In this document: one piece after another, positions 33,678 through 43,015 of the stretch | How positions within the stretch are numbered: position 1 is the stretch's first letter | Layout of the letters: each line of letters starts with the position of its first letter | Assembly (NCBI GenBank): GCA_900545525.1 | Contig: UQZX01000004.1 | Coordinates: forward strand, 76,633-140,632 | Direction of reading: 5' to 3' | Source: an uncultured Prevotella sp. | GTDB lineage: Bacteria > Bacteroidota > Bacteroidia > Bacteroidales > Bacteroidaceae | DNA length: 64,000 nucleotides | Notes under the pieces: model-generated | Databases searched by the model: none | The model's input: the letters and a program-made list of their open reading frames with translations, nothing else | Told to the model about the DNA's origin: nothing | Translations under genes and position numbers: made by a program

Positions 33678-35426
33678 TCACACACGTATATTTACGTCAA
33701 ATCTTACAACCGTACCGTCATCGCCGCCCTCCACGCTTATCCTTCCGCCGACAGCCTCGGCACGCTGACGCATCGTGCGGACACCTATTCCCGACGACTT
33801 GCCGCCACCGCGCCCGTTGTCGCTTACCTCTACCGTCACACAGCCGGCGTCTGCCGACATCCTGACGCTTATCTCCGTTGCCCCCGAATGCTTCAAGGCA
33901 TTGGACAAAGCTTCCTGAACTATTCGGTAGATGCCGAACGACACACCGTCGGGCACTCTTTTCCATGAAGCGTCATGCGGCTGCGACCCGTATGAGACAC
34001 GGCAGGGAGCTGCGCCGGCGGCAATCCTCTCCACATAGTCGGACAAAACCTCGTCAATAGTGGCATAGCGGAACTCAGGAGGCATCAGCTCATGCGATAT
34101 CCGCCGTGCCTGCTCACGGCATTCGGCAAGCATTCCGACCGACGGCGAGGAAGGCTCCGATGCCGCAAGCCTCAGCTCTATAGTATAAAGGTCGTTGCAC
34201 AGACCGTCGTGCAGCTCACGTGCCAGACGGTTGCGCTCACCCTCAAGCCCGCTGATATATTTCTCGGTCATGCGGCGGTCCATGTCATTGCGCAAAGCGG
34301 CGAACTCCGCCTCGCGTGCATGCGCCCTGTGCCGCGAACGCAGCACATAAACATATACGCCAACAGAAATAATGACAAGCAGGGCGATGACAGCGGTAAC
34401 ATAAAGCTGCATGCGCGCCAGCCTCGCACGGCTCTCCGACAGGGCAAGCTCCTTTTCCTTTGCATCATATTTCACCGTAAGCTCCCTCAGGCTTTCCGCC
34501 TTGTAAGCTTCGTACAGGCTGTCGCGCACGGCACCAGCCTTCATCAGATAGTCATACGCACGGCGGTAGTCTCCCCTGCGCGCATATATTTCATGGATGT
34601 TATTATAACAGTCATAAACTACAAAAGGCATTCCAGCAATGCCGTCGAGCGACATTATTTCGTCAAACATGGCAAGCGCCCTGACGTCGTCTCCCTTGTT
34701 CAGTGCCAGTCCGCATTCCACCTGATAATATGTCAGACGGCTCATCATCTCCTTTGCCTTCGGCAGAAGTGCGGTACAAATTTTCTCCCATTCGGCACGC
34801 TCCGCCGCCTTGCCAGCCTTTTCGCTCAGCATCACCATATTGGCGGCTGCTGCAAGGGCAGGGTCCCACATTCTGAGCGATGCCGAATATTCATAGCTTT
34901 TGGTCAATACGCGCCTGCCGGAGCCTATGTCGCCGCACATCACGAATATCGTTCCAAGACGGCTGAACAGCTGCGCCTTGAACTCCTTGTCATTGCAACG
35001 CCCCGCCCACTCGTCAGCCTTGCGCGCATATACGGTTGCCTGCTCCTTATGCTGCATGTCTACATGCAACGTGGCAATGTTAAGATAAAGCACGGCAACC
35101 TCCTGCCTCGCATCCTCATCCGCCGTCTTCATAAATCCGGCATCCGTACACAGTTCAAGAGCCTTGTTATAATGCCTGAGGGCATCGTCGGTCCTGCCGA
35201 GCGTACGAAGATACACGCCCATGGAAGAGTGCACGCCCAACTGTGCATTGCGATTGTCGGAAGCCTCAGCCTCATGCAGCGCCTCTTCTGCGACAATCAG
35301 CGCCGAATCGTTCTTACCCTGCGCATGCAGCGCCTCAGCCTTCTCACGTAAACAGCCTGTCTTGTCTTCTGCCGCAACCGCACACGAAATAAACAGCAGG
35401 ACAGTTATAAGTGCCTTTCTTGACAT
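33678..35426 (-). CDS. Sensor histidine kinase with periplasmic TPR domain
   Basis: From the ATG at 35424-35426 the product has 582 residues, with a signal peptide (MSRKALITVLLFISCAVA). TPR-like helical repeats fill residues about 25-310, one membrane helix lies near 325-345 (LYVTAVIALLVIISVGVYVY), and then come a HisKA_3 domain with phospho-acceptor His (LARELHDGLCNDLYTIEL) and a HATPase domain (EALSNALKHSGAT, DNGRGGGKSSGIG). The design, with TPRs as the outside sensor, is common in Bacteroidota. An open extension of 67 residues upstream overlaps queC and is rejected. Confidence 0.88.
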   Translation of the reverse strand: MSRKALITVLLFISCAVAAEDKTGCLREKAEALHAQGKNDSALIVAEEALHEAEASDNRNAQLGVHSSMGVYLRTLGRTDDALRHYNKALELCTDAGFMKTADEDARQEVAVLYLNIATLHVDMQHKEQATVYARKADEWAGRCNDKEFKAQLFSRLGTIFVMCGDIGSGRRVLTKSYEYSASLRMWDPALAAAANMVMLSEKAGKAAERAEWEKICTALLPKAKEMMSRLTYYQVECGLALNKGDDVRALAMFDEIMSLDGIAGMPFVVYDCYNNIHEIYARRGDYRRAYDYLMKAGAVRDSLYEAYKAESLRELTVKYDAKEKELALSESRARLARMQLYVTAVIALLVIISVGVYVYVLRSRHRAHAREAEFAALRNDMDRRMTEKYISGLEGERNRLARELHDGLCNDLYTIELRLAASEPSSPSVGMLAECREQARRISHELMPPEFRYATIDEVLSDYVERIAAGAAPCRVSYGSQPHDASWKRVPDGVSFGIYRIVQEALSNALKHSGATEISVRMSADAGCVTVEVSDNGRGGGKSSGIGVRTMRQRAEAVGGRISVEGGDDGTVVRFDVNIRV

Positions 35427-35478
35427 TTTAATCTTTCTTTTTATCTGGTTCAATAAATATCTCCTCTGCATATCACGG

Positions 35479-36156
35479 CTATACGCCATCCACTGCCGTC
35501 TGTATATCCACATACTCCGTGGTGTCGCGCAAGCCTGCATAAGCCATTGCCTCCTTGCGCTCGACGCATGTGCCACATCTGCCGCAGTGCTTCTCGCCGC
35601 CCTTATAGCAGCTCCATGTCTCGGCATAGTCTATGCCCAATGCCTTGCCCCTGAGGGCAATGTCTCCCTTTGTGATGTCCTTATATGGAGCGAGCACCTC
35701 CACACCCGGATAGGTTCCGGTCCTTGTCGCCTCACTCATCGACGCTATAAACTCCGGACGGCAGTCGGGATATATGGCATGGTCGCCGCCGTGATTGGCT
35801 ATCATGACATACTTAAGCCCGTTGCTCTCGGCTATTCCCGCGGCAATGGCAAGCATTATGCCGTTGCGGAACGGCACGACGGTCGACTTCATGTTGTCGT
35901 CGGCATAGTGCCCTTCGGGTATGGCAGCGGCACCGTCGAGCAGCGAACTTTTAAAATATCGCGGCATGAAGTCAAGGTTTATCACTACGTGCCTTATGCC
36001 CAGCCGTTCACAGTGCTTTTTTGCATAAGGAATCTCACGGGCATTGTGGTTGCTCCCGTAGTCGAAGGATATGCCGAGGGCAATGCGCTCGTGCATGTCG
36101 TATAGCAGCGTGATGCTGTCCATTCCGCCGCTGACAATGATGACTGTGTCTTTCAT
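35479..36156 (-). CDS. queC: 7-cyano-7-deazaguanine synthase (QueC)
   Basis: Makes preQ0, the precursor of queuosine in tRNA, from 7-carboxy-7-deazaguanine. The ATP-pyrophosphatase P-loop is seen as VSGGMDSITLLY at residues 8-19. The four zinc-binding cysteines lie near the C-terminus in SCYKGGEKHCGRCGTCVERK. The length of 225 residues is normal. No queD, queE or queF gene is adjacent. The kinase gene starts 52 nt downstream, so partial cotranscription is possible. Confidence 0.94.
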   Translation of the reverse strand: MKDTVIIVSGGMDSITLLYDMHERIALGISFDYGSNHNAREIPYAKKHCERLGIRHVVINLDFMPRYFKSSLLDGAAAIPEGHYADDNMKSTVVPFRNGIMLAIAAGIAESNGLKYVMIANHGGDHAIYPDCRPEFIASMSEATRTGTYPGVEVLAPYKDITKGDIALRGKALGIDYAETWSCYKGGEKHCGRCGTCVERKEAMAYAGLRDTTEYVDIQTAVDGV

Positions 36157-36294
36157 ATTCGTCTGTTATCTTTCATCGTTTATTTTCAGAAAACAAAAGA
36201 CCTGTCCGCATACCTGTCATAAGCAATAATACCATAATTGCAGGCAGATATGAGAACAGATCTCTCATACTTATCACACTAAATCAAAGATTTC

Positions 36295-38991
36295 TTATCC
36301 TCTCAAGGCTGCAAGCGACTCTTTTATGGCTGCTATCTTCTCCTCGCTGTCGCTCTTCTTCTTGCGCTCGAGGGCGACAACCGCCTCAGGGGCATTGGCA
36401 ACAAATCGCTCGTTGGACAGTTTCTTCATGACACCGGCAAGGAAGCCTTCGAGATGCTTCAGCTGTGCTTCCAGTTTCTCAATCTCCGCCTCGACGTCTA
36501 TCATGTCGCCTATTGGTATTGCAAATTCATCCGTACCTATCATGAACGACACTGCCGTGGTGTCTTTCTCTGCAACGACATCTATGGAAGCGAGGTTTGC
36601 CATTTTTGTAGTCACGCAGTTGTATGCCTCATACTTATTTACCCCCACTGCCTGCATCGCCAGCATCTCCTTGGGTGACATGTTCTTCTGGTTGCGCACC
36701 ATGCGGACATTGCCCACCAGTTGCTTCACGTTCTCCATATCTGCAACGAGTGTCTCCTCGGCACCAGTCATGGCTGGTACGTTCAGGCTTTCGCGCATTA
36801 TGGACTCGCCGTCCTTGCGGTCGCAGATGTGCTGCCACAGCTCTTCCGTGATGAACGGCATGAACGGATGCAGCATTTTCAGCAGTGTATCGAAGAAGCC
36901 TATAGTGGCATCATATGTCGCACGGTCTATCGGCTGACCGTATGCAGGCTTTATCATCTCGAGATACCAGCTTGAGAACTCGTCCCAGAACAAGCGATAC
37001 ACTGCCATGAGAGCCTCGGATATGCGGTACTTCCTGAAAAGATCGTCTATCTCGGCATTGGTCTGCTTAAGCTTGGCATTAAACCAGCTTACTCCAACTG
37101 CACTTGCCTCGGGCTGTGCAATGTCTGCAACCTCCCAGCCCTTTACAAGGCGGAAGGCATTCCATATCTTGTTGTTGAAGTTGCGTCCCTGCTCGCAAAG
37201 GCTCTCGTCAAACAGGATGTCATTGCCCGCAGGTGCGGAGAGCATCATGCCCATACGCACGCCGTCAGCGCCGTACTTGTCTATAAGCATGAGCGGGTCC
37301 GGAGAGTTGCCGAGACTCTTTGACATCTTGCGTCCGAGCTTGTCACGTACAATACCCGTAAAATATACATGCTTGAAAGGCATCTCACCCATATACTCGT
37401 ATCCCGCCATAATCATGCGTGCCACCCAGAAGAAGATGATGTCCGGTCCGGTAACGAGGTCGGCGGTGGGATAATAATAGCTTATGTCGCCGTTGCCAGG
37501 ATTATTTATACCGTCAAACAGCGATATAGGCCACAGCCATGATGAGAACCATGTGTCAAGAGCATCCTCGTCCTGTCTCAGGTCGGCAGCCGTCAGCCCT
37601 GCATTTCCGCTCTTCGTCCTTGCCAGTTCGAGAGCCTCGGCTTCCGTCTCGGCAACGACAAAGTCGTTCTCTCCTTCAGCATAATAATACGCCGGGATGC
37701 GGTGTCCCCACCACAGCTGGCGGCTTATGCACCAGTCCTGTATGTTCTCCAACCAGTTCTTGTACGTAGACTTGTACTTTGGCGGATAGAACTTCAGCTC
37801 GTCATTCATCACTGGCGGCAAGGCAATGTCTGCAAAATGCTGCATGCGCAGGAACCACTGCAGTGACAGGCGCGGCTCTATTGCCGTGTCAGGGTTGCGC
37901 TCCGAATATCCCACCTTGTTTGTATAGTCTTCTTCCTTCTCCATCAGACCAGCGGCTTTCAGGTCTGCGGCAATCTTTACGCGCACGTCGAAACGGTCCA
38001 TGCCCACATACATGCCGGCTGCCTCCGCCACCGTGGCATCAGGATTGAATATGTCTATCGTTTCAAGATTATGTGTCTTGCCCAGCATATAGTCGTTCGT
38101 ATCGTGTGCAGGCGTAACTTTAAGACAGCCCGTACCGAACTCGATGTCCACATACCTGTCTTCTATTACTGGGATTACGCGGCTTACGAGCGGCACGATA
38201 ACTTTCCTGCCCTTAAGCCAGTGGTTCTTGGGGTCTTTGGGGTTGATGCACATCGCCGTGTCGCCCATTATCGTCTCCGGACGTGTTGTTGCAACCACTG
38301 CGTAATAGCCTTTGTCGTCCTTGTTTATAACGCTTCCCTCTGTCTCCTCCGGTACAAAAGTCTCACCTTCTTCAACAGCCACATAGTATTTAAGATGATA
38401 AAGCTTTGAGCTTTCCTCACGGTATATCACCTCCTCGTTGCTGAGAGCCGTAAGAGCCTTCGGGTCCCAGTTTACCATACGCAGCCCGCGGTATATCAGT
38501 CCTTTGTTATAAAGGTCCACAAACACCTTCACCACGCTCTTCGAGCGTTTCTCATCCATTGTAAATGCCGTGCGGTCCCAGTCACAACTTGCTCCGAGAC
38601 GGCGCAACTGCTTCAGTATTATTCCCCCGTGCTCGTTCGTCCACTCCCACGCATGCTCCAAGAACTGCTCGCGCGTAAGGTCGTGTTTCTTTATCCCTTT
38701 CTCAGCAAGTCTTTTCACAACCTTTGCCTCCGTGGCAATAGAGGCGTGATCCGTACCCGGCACCCAGCAGGCATTCTTGCCTTCCATACGTGCACGGCGC
38801 ACAAGTATGTCCTGAATGGTATTGTTGAGCATGTGACCCATGTGCAGCACTCCCGTCACGTTTGGCGGCGGAATGACGACGGTATAAGCCTGGCGACCGT
38901 CGGGTTTGCTACTGAACAGCTTGTTGTCAAGCCAATACTGATACCATTTCGACTCCACTTCCTTGGGGTCATACTTGCTTGCTAATTCCAT
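36295..38991 (-). CDS. valS: Valine--tRNA ligase (ValS)
   Basis: Class I aminoacyl-tRNA synthetase of 898 residues. The HIGH-type motif is in [15 protein letters not shown] (about residues 42-56), the KMSKS loop in [14 protein letters not shown], the editing domain ([12 protein letters not shown]) near residue 235, and a C-terminal coiled coil ([15 protein letters not shown]) that contacts tRNA-Val. Its own promoter lies 42 nt upstream. No anomalies. Confidence 0.97.
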   Translation of the reverse strand: MELASKYDPKEVESKWYQYWLDNKLFSSKPDGRQAYTVVIPPPNVTGVLHMGHMLNNTIQDILVRRARMEGKNACWVPGTDHASIATEAKVVKRLAEKGIKKHDLTREQFLEHAWEWTNEHGGIILKQLRRLGASCDWDRTAFTMDEKRSKSVVKVFVDLYNKGLIYRGLRMVNWDPKALTALSNEEVIYREESSKLYHLKYYVAVEEGETFVPEETEGSVINKDDKGYYAVVATTRPETIMGDTAMCINPKDPKNHWLKGRKVIVPLVSRVIPVIEDRYVDIEFGTGCLKVTPAHDTNDYMLGKTHNLETIDIFNPDATVAEAAGMYVGMDRFDVRVKIAADLKAAGLMEKEEDYTNKVGYSERNPDTAIEPRLSLQWFLRMQHFADIALPPVMNDELKFYPPKYKSTYKNWLENIQDWCISRQLWWGHRIPAYYYAEGENDFVVAETEAEALELARTKSGNAGLTAADLRQDEDALDTWFSSWLWPISLFDGINNPGNGDISYYYPTADLVTGPDIIFFWVARMIMAGYEYMGEMPFKHVYFTGIVRDKLGRKMSKSLGNSPDPLMLIDKYGADGVRMGMMLSAPAGNDILFDESLCEQGRNFNNKIWNAFRLVKGWEVADIAQPEASAVGVSWFNAKLKQTNAEIDDLFRKYRISEALMAVYRLFWDEFSSWYLEMIKPAYGQPIDRATYDATIGFFDTLLKMLHPFMPFITEELWQHICDRKDGESIMRESLNVPAMTGAEETLVADMENVKQLVGNVRMVRNQKNMSPKEMLAMQAVGVNKYEAYNCVTTKMANLASIDVVAEKDTTAVSFMIGTDEFAIPIGDMIDVEAEIEKLEAQLKHLEGFLAGVMKKLSNERFVANAPEAVVALERKKKSDSEEKIAAIKESLAALRG

Positions 38992-39032
38992 TGTGTTACT
39001 TTGCTTTATTATTATAATAATGTAAGACGCTG

Positions 39033-39040
39033 CAAAATTA
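39033..39040 (-). promoter_or_regulatory. Promoter of valS (-7 element)
   Basis: TAATTTTG on the minus strand, 42 nt before the valS start, fitting TAnnTTTG. Confidence 0.6.
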
Positions 39041-39114
39041 CGAAAAAACAGCGTAAAACAGTTGCTTTATATTCAAAATGTATAAAGACTGCCACGTTTT
39101 ATGCTTACAAACAC

Positions 39115-39150
39115 AAAGGCTCCCACAACATTACTGTTGCAGGAGCCTTT
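39115..39150 (-). terminator. Terminator of the tRNA-Ser/tRNA-Glu transcript
   Basis: AAAGGCTCC...CAACA and TGTTG...GGAGCCTTT pair over 16 positions with two mismatches and a 4-nt loop. On the minus strand it directly follows the tRNA-Glu 3' end and runs into TTTGTGTTTG. Confidence 0.7.
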
Positions 39151-39151
39151 G

Positions 39152-39223
39152 TAGTGGATAGGGGAATCGAACCCCTATGCCAAGATTGAGAATCTTGTAT
39201 CCTAACCGTTAGATGAATCCACC
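39152..39223 (-). tRNA. tRNA-Glu (CTC)
   Basis: On the minus strand the 72 nt fold as a cloverleaf. The acceptor is GGTGGAT with ATCCACT (first pair G-T), and the anticodon stem is CAAGA/TCTTG around the loop TTCTCAA, giving anticodon CTC. The T arm AGGGG-TTCGATT-CCCCT is perfect. CCA is not encoded. It lies 26 nt after the tRNA-Ser gene in one transcript. Confidence 0.93.
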
Positions 39224-39249
39224 GTTAGTCTTACAATAGAGAGACCCTG

Positions 39250-39337
39250 CGGAAGCTGGGGGATTCGAACCCCCGGTACGTTAAACACGTACGGCAGTTT
39301 AGCAAACTGCTGGTTTCAGCCACTCACCCAAACTTCC
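39250..39337 (-). tRNA. tRNA-Ser (GCT)
   Basis: An 88-nt minus-strand tRNA with the long variable arm of class II tRNAs (CCGTACGTGTTTAACGTACCG region). The anticodon stem is GCAGT/ACTGC around the loop TTGCTAA, giving GCT, which reads AGC and AGU. The T arm GGGGG-TTCGAAT-CCCCC is perfect and the acceptor is GGAAGTT/AGCTTCC with one G-T pair. A promoter lies 43 nt upstream. Confidence 0.94.
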
Positions 39338-39379
39338 AAACGGTAACGTTTACCGCGACATTTTCTCTCAAATGCGGTG

Positions 39380-39387
39380 CAAAGGTA
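39380..39387 (-). promoter_or_regulatory. Promoter of the tRNA-Ser/tRNA-Glu transcript
   Basis: TACCTTTG on the minus strand, 43 nt before the tRNA-Ser 5' end. The palindrome AACGGTAACGTTT lies between the site and the tRNA. Confidence 0.6.
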
Positions 39388-39589
39388 GCGTTTTATTTTT
39401 ACACATGCAAGCTTTTATTTGAAAAAATTGCGATGACATCATAAAAAAGTGCCTTTCTAAGTATTCACGATACAGTTTCATGCCCTCTCATGCCGCAACG
39501 CACAATACGAATTCTCATGTCCGACGACACTACACACCGTCATTAATGCCATATATAATAAGGTGTGAAAAGCTTCAAACATATAAAGA

Positions 39590-39628
39590 GGCGGAGAGTG
39601 AAAGGACGCATGTCCCCTACTCTCCGCC
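39590..39628 (-). terminator. Terminator of the phosphohexomutase gene
   Basis: GGCGGAGAGT at 39590-39599 pairs perfectly with ACTCTCCGCC at 39619-39628. On the minus strand it lies 50 nt after the stop and is followed by TCTTTATATG, a modest T-rich tail. Confidence 0.6.
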
Positions 39629-39677
39629 GATATATTTCATCGTCACGCCGATGTCCGGCGTTCATTCCACGCTTCTA

Positions 39678-41426
39678 TCAGTCAAGATTAAGGCTTTTCT
39701 TTATAGCCTCTATCTTGGCTGCGCCCTCTGTAAGACAGCGTTCATAACAGCCGGCACACTTCATTGTGCCCTTAACCTCTGTATAGAACTTGATCTTAGG
39801 TTCTGTTCCCGACGGGCGCACGCTTATCTTCGTGCCGTCCTCACAGAACCACTGGAGCACGTTGCTTGTGTCGGGCATGTCGATTTTTGTTACATTGCCC
39901 TCGGCATCACGCTGCTCAAGCGTCTTGTAGTCTTTCCACAGAACCACCTTGCTGTCGCCAAGAGCAGCTGGCGGGTTGTTGCGGAAGTCTGTCATCATCT
40001 GCTTAATCTCGTCAGCACCAGTCTTTCCGGGCTTAACAACGTTTATCGTAACTTCCTTCGAGAAGCCGTATTCCAGATATATGTCCATAAGCACATCGTA
40101 AAGCATCTTACCCTGATCCTTTGCCCATGCACATATCTCAGCGAGAAGGCAGCATGCAGACACAGCGTCCTTGTCACGCACGAAGTCTTCTGCAAGGAAA
40201 CCGTAGCTCTCCTCACCGCCGCCGATATACTGCTGCTTGCCTTCAGAAAGTGCAATCTCCCGTGCAATCCACTTGAAGCCTGTATAACAGTCGCGCATCT
40301 CTATGTTCTGCTTGTCGGCAATCTTCTTTATCACCTCTGTGGTAACGATAGTCTTAACAATGAAGTCCGTGGGCTGTATCTTGCCTGTTGCCTGACGGTT
40401 CTTTATTATATAATAGAGGAAGAGCAGACAAGTCTGGTTTCCGTTGATGAGTATCCATTCGCCCTTGTCGTTCTTGCATGCCATGCCAACACGGTCGGCA
40501 TCGGGGTCACTTGCCATGACGATGTCAGCATCCATAGCCTTGGCATCGCGGAGAGCAAGAGTAAGCGCCTCGCCGTTCTCGGGATTTGGACTTACAACTG
40601 TCGGGAAGTCTCCGCTCTTCACCATCTGCTCTTCAACGCAGTGAACGTTTTCAAATCCCCACTGCTTGAGAGAGCGCGGTATCATCGTCATACCCGTACC
40701 GTGCAACGGCGTATATACAATCTTGAGGTCTTTCTGTCTCTTTATAACCTCCGGATCTATCGACACTCCCTGTACGAGATCGAGATATACCTTGTCTACA
40801 TCCTCACCGATGATTTGTATCAGATCCTTGTTTCCTTTAAAGTTTACATCTTCTATCTTCACCTTGTTGACCTCGTCGATGATGCCCGTGTCGTGCGGAG
40901 CAAGCACCTGTGCACCGTCTGCCCAGTATGCCTTATATCCGTTGTACTCACGCGGGTTGTGGCTTGCCGTGATGTTTACGCCGCTCTGACATCCGAGGTG
41001 GCGTATTGCGAACGAGCATTCAGGCGTCGGACGCATATCGTCGAAGAGATATACCTTGATACCGTTTGCAGAGAATATGTCAGCAACGGTCTCGGCAAAC
41101 AGGCGGCTGTTGTTGCGGCAATCGTGGCATACAACAACAGAAATCTGCTCCATGCCGGCAAAGTTCTTCTTCAGATAGTTTGCCAGTCCCTGTGTGGCAA
41201 GCCCTACGGTATATATGTTCATGCGGTTGCTTCCTGCGCCCATGATGCCGCGCAGTCCGCCCGTACCGAACTCGAGGTTCTTGTAGAAGCACTCTATAAG
41301 GTCGGTTTTGTCTTCTTTTTCCAACATTTCTTTTACTGCGGCACACGTATCAGCGTCGAACGCAGGCGACAGCCATTCCTGAGCTTTCTGCTCACACTGC
41401 TTAATCAATTCGGTGTTATTTTCCAT
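39678..41426 (-). CDS. Phosphohexomutase (phosphoglucomutase/phosphomannomutase family, PGM2-like)
   Basis: Interconverts hexose 1- and 6-phosphates through a phosphoserine. The 582-residue product has the active-site loop NITASHNPREYNGYK (Ser near residue 143), the metal loop ASDPDADRVG, the sugar-binding loop GGGEESYGF and the phosphate loop RPSGTEPKIKFY. This long form resembles PGM2-type phosphoglucomutases. Whether glucose or mannose is preferred cannot be read. A single-gene unit with promoter 41493-41500 and terminator 39590-39628. Confidence 0.92.
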   Translation of the reverse strand: MENNTELIKQCEQKAQEWLSPAFDADTCAAVKEMLEKEDKTDLIECFYKNLEFGTGGLRGIMGAGSNRMNIYTVGLATQGLANYLKKNFAGMEQISVVVCHDCRNNSRLFAETVADIFSANGIKVYLFDDMRPTPECSFAIRHLGCQSGVNITASHNPREYNGYKAYWADGAQVLAPHDTGIIDEVNKVKIEDVNFKGNKDLIQIIGEDVDKVYLDLVQGVSIDPEVIKRQKDLKIVYTPLHGTGMTMIPRSLKQWGFENVHCVEEQMVKSGDFPTVVSPNPENGEALTLALRDAKAMDADIVMASDPDADRVGMACKNDKGEWILINGNQTCLLFLYYIIKNRQATGKIQPTDFIVKTIVTTEVIKKIADKQNIEMRDCYTGFKWIAREIALSEGKQQYIGGGEESYGFLAEDFVRDKDAVSACCLLAEICAWAKDQGKMLYDVLMDIYLEYGFSKEVTINVVKPGKTGADEIKQMMTDFRNNPPAALGDSKVVLWKDYKTLEQRDAEGNVTKIDMPDTSNVLQWFCEDGTKISVRPSGTEPKIKFYTEVKGTMKCAGCYERCLTEGAAKIEAIKKSLNLD

Positions 41427-41492
41427 ATTATTATATAAATTAGTTAAAACAATTCTTCCTCATCGTATTCCAAGCAATACAATAACTCAACG

Positions 41493-41500
41493 CAAAGATA
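41493..41500 (-). promoter_or_regulatory. Promoter of the phosphohexomutase gene
   Basis: TATCTTTG on the minus strand, 67 nt before the start, matching TAnnTTTG. Confidence 0.55.
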
Positions 41501-41856
41501 ATGATTTTAATCGAAAAAATCTGTAGCTGTGGTATTTTTATTTAACATTAAACACGTTTTTACCTATATATCACATCTCAACAAGACAACAACGACAAGC
41601 TAAACATGAAGGCAGGACATGACACTTGACACCGTGAAAACGACAGGACAAAACCCAAAAAAGCACCTTTTGAGAATTATCATATACATGTGAAATAACT
41701 ATTTTTATACAAATAGACATCCTTCACCTATATAATGTAAATCAACAGGATATAGAAATATGAATAAATGTAATGTAAAAATGCTGATATTATTACAAAT
41801 AATCATTTGAAACCATTAAAATATTACTTTTATTTGTACTTTATTATAATTATTCT
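41501..41856. other. AT-rich non-coding gap upstream of the second RHS-type locus
   Basis: No gene, repeat or stable hairpin is visible. The A+T content is clearly above that of the flanking mutase gene, as is common before horizontally exchanged loci. Confidence 0.4.
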
Positions 41857-41864
41857 TATATTTG
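41857..41864 (+). promoter_or_regulatory. Promoter of the second RHS-type locus
   Basis: TATATTTG, with TTTG at 41833-41836 (20 nt upstream) as the -33 element, 93 nt before the first gene. The surrounding TTATATTTGTAATAT is identical to the promoter of the other RHS gene (16164-16171). Confidence 0.6.
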
Positions 41865-41956
41865 TAATATGTAAATAGGAATGGAACAAACATATTCAAT
41901 ACAACCTCAACAGATTTATTGATGTGTAGCATATTTACAACTTAAAATTTTCTGCC

Positions 41957-43015
41957 ATGAGGATATTTATACAAATATTGACTTTATTACCGTTTGTTTC
42001 TGCTGCATCACAGAATGCGGTTACATACAGGCAGAATATACCCATCCATGGAGATGAAATTATTAAAGAACAAGTTGAATTCATTGAATGTGGCGATTCC
42101 GGCAAAGACATTTTATGGGACTTTAGCAATGCTAAAGTCATAAAGTCTGGATATAAGCTCAGTTATTCATGCGATTCAATTATTACTGCAACCTCTCCCA
42201 ATTCCATATTCAGATATAAATGTGACAATTCAGGATTGAAGCTTATAGAAGTGGAATGTCCGCTAATAACAATGAACTACAATGTCCCACTTGTACAAAC
42301 CAAATACTCTATGGCTTATGGCGATACTGCATCATATATTTTTGATGGTATTGGAAAATACTGTAACCTTTATAAATTAAGACGGACAGGTATCATTATT
42401 CATGATGCAGATGCCACAGGATCAATCTCATTGACCGAGAATGATACACTTAGAGATGTCATACGCATACACACTATCAAGACATGCACAGTTTCCATGA
42501 ATACAAATTGCTCTGATATCGATACCATAAAAAATGCCAGACAAGAGATAGAGGAGTTATATACATGGTATGCACATGGCTGTAGATACCCGGTTTTTGA
42601 AACAATCTCACGCACCACATATAATAATATGCAACCAGTGTCAATGTATCAAGCTGCGTTCAGATGCCTGCCAGAAGGACAAGGAGTATCGAAAAACACT
42701 CTTAAAGCATTTAATAAAAGTGACATTTCACGAAACAGCCCACCACATAAAAGACCAAACGCTATGACATCACGAACCGTGACTGTACGTGGAACGGTGA
42801 TAAATATTACATACGACATGGAAACAAAAGCACATGTTACATTTATAATAGCAAGTACATGGGGATTACTTTACAAGAAAAAAGAACTTGTTTGCGAGAA
42901 AGGGACAGGTTATAACATATCCATTGACTGTAGTAATCTGCACAATGGAGAATACATCCTATATATAAATGTGGGCGGAACTGTAGTTAGTAAGAAAATA
43001 GCTATCAAACCATGA
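41957..43015 (+). CDS. Exported protein with sorting-signal-like C-terminus, first gene of an RHS locus
   Basis: A 352-residue protein with a signal peptide (MRIFIQILTLLPFVSAASQ). The middle is beta-rich with no domain I can name. The last 80 residues (TVINITYDMETKAHVTFIIA ... GEYILYINVGGTVVSKKI) resemble the C-terminal domain that directs proteins to the type IX secretion system, though I cannot be certain. It ends overlapping the next gene by 4 nt (ATGA), so the three genes to 48800 form one operon. Confidence 0.65.
   Translation: MRIFIQILTLLPFVSAASQNAVTYRQNIPIHGDEIIKEQVEFIECGDSGKDILWDFSNAKVIKSGYKLSYSCDSIITATSPNSIFRYKCDNSGLKLIEVECPLITMNYNVPLVQTKYSMAYGDTASYIFDGIGKYCNLYKLRRTGIIIHDADATGSISLTENDTLRDVIRIHTIKTCTVSMNTNCSDIDTIKNARQEIEELYTWYAHGCRYPVFETISRTTYNNMQPVSMYQAAFRCLPEGQGVSKNTLKAFNKSDISRNSPPHKRPNAMTSRTVTVRGTVINITYDMETKAHVTFIIASTWGLLYKKKELVCEKGTGYNISIDCSNLHNGEYILYINVGGTVVSKKIAIKP

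Larger units (their letters stand above)
39338..39677. other. Gap between tRNA-Ser and the phosphohexomutase gene
   Basis: It holds the tRNA promoter and the mutase terminator. Between 39400 and 39590 I see only A/T-rich sequence with no gene or hairpin. Confidence 0.5.

Noticed and set aside
35427..35627. N-terminal extension of the histidine kinase
   Set aside because: The 67 added residues overlap queC antisense-free but are basic and signal-less, while the ATG at 35426 gives a clean signal peptide.
36249..36269. Terminator for valS
   Set aside because: A short stem (TATGAGA/TCTCATA) follows the gene, but the stem is weak and has no T-run.
39480..41438. 652-codon open frame on the plus strand across the phosphohexomutase gene
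   Set aside because: It is exactly antisense to a gene with all phosphohexomutase motifs; the translation has no family likeness and is rich in Cys, His and Arg as expected for a reversed coding strand.
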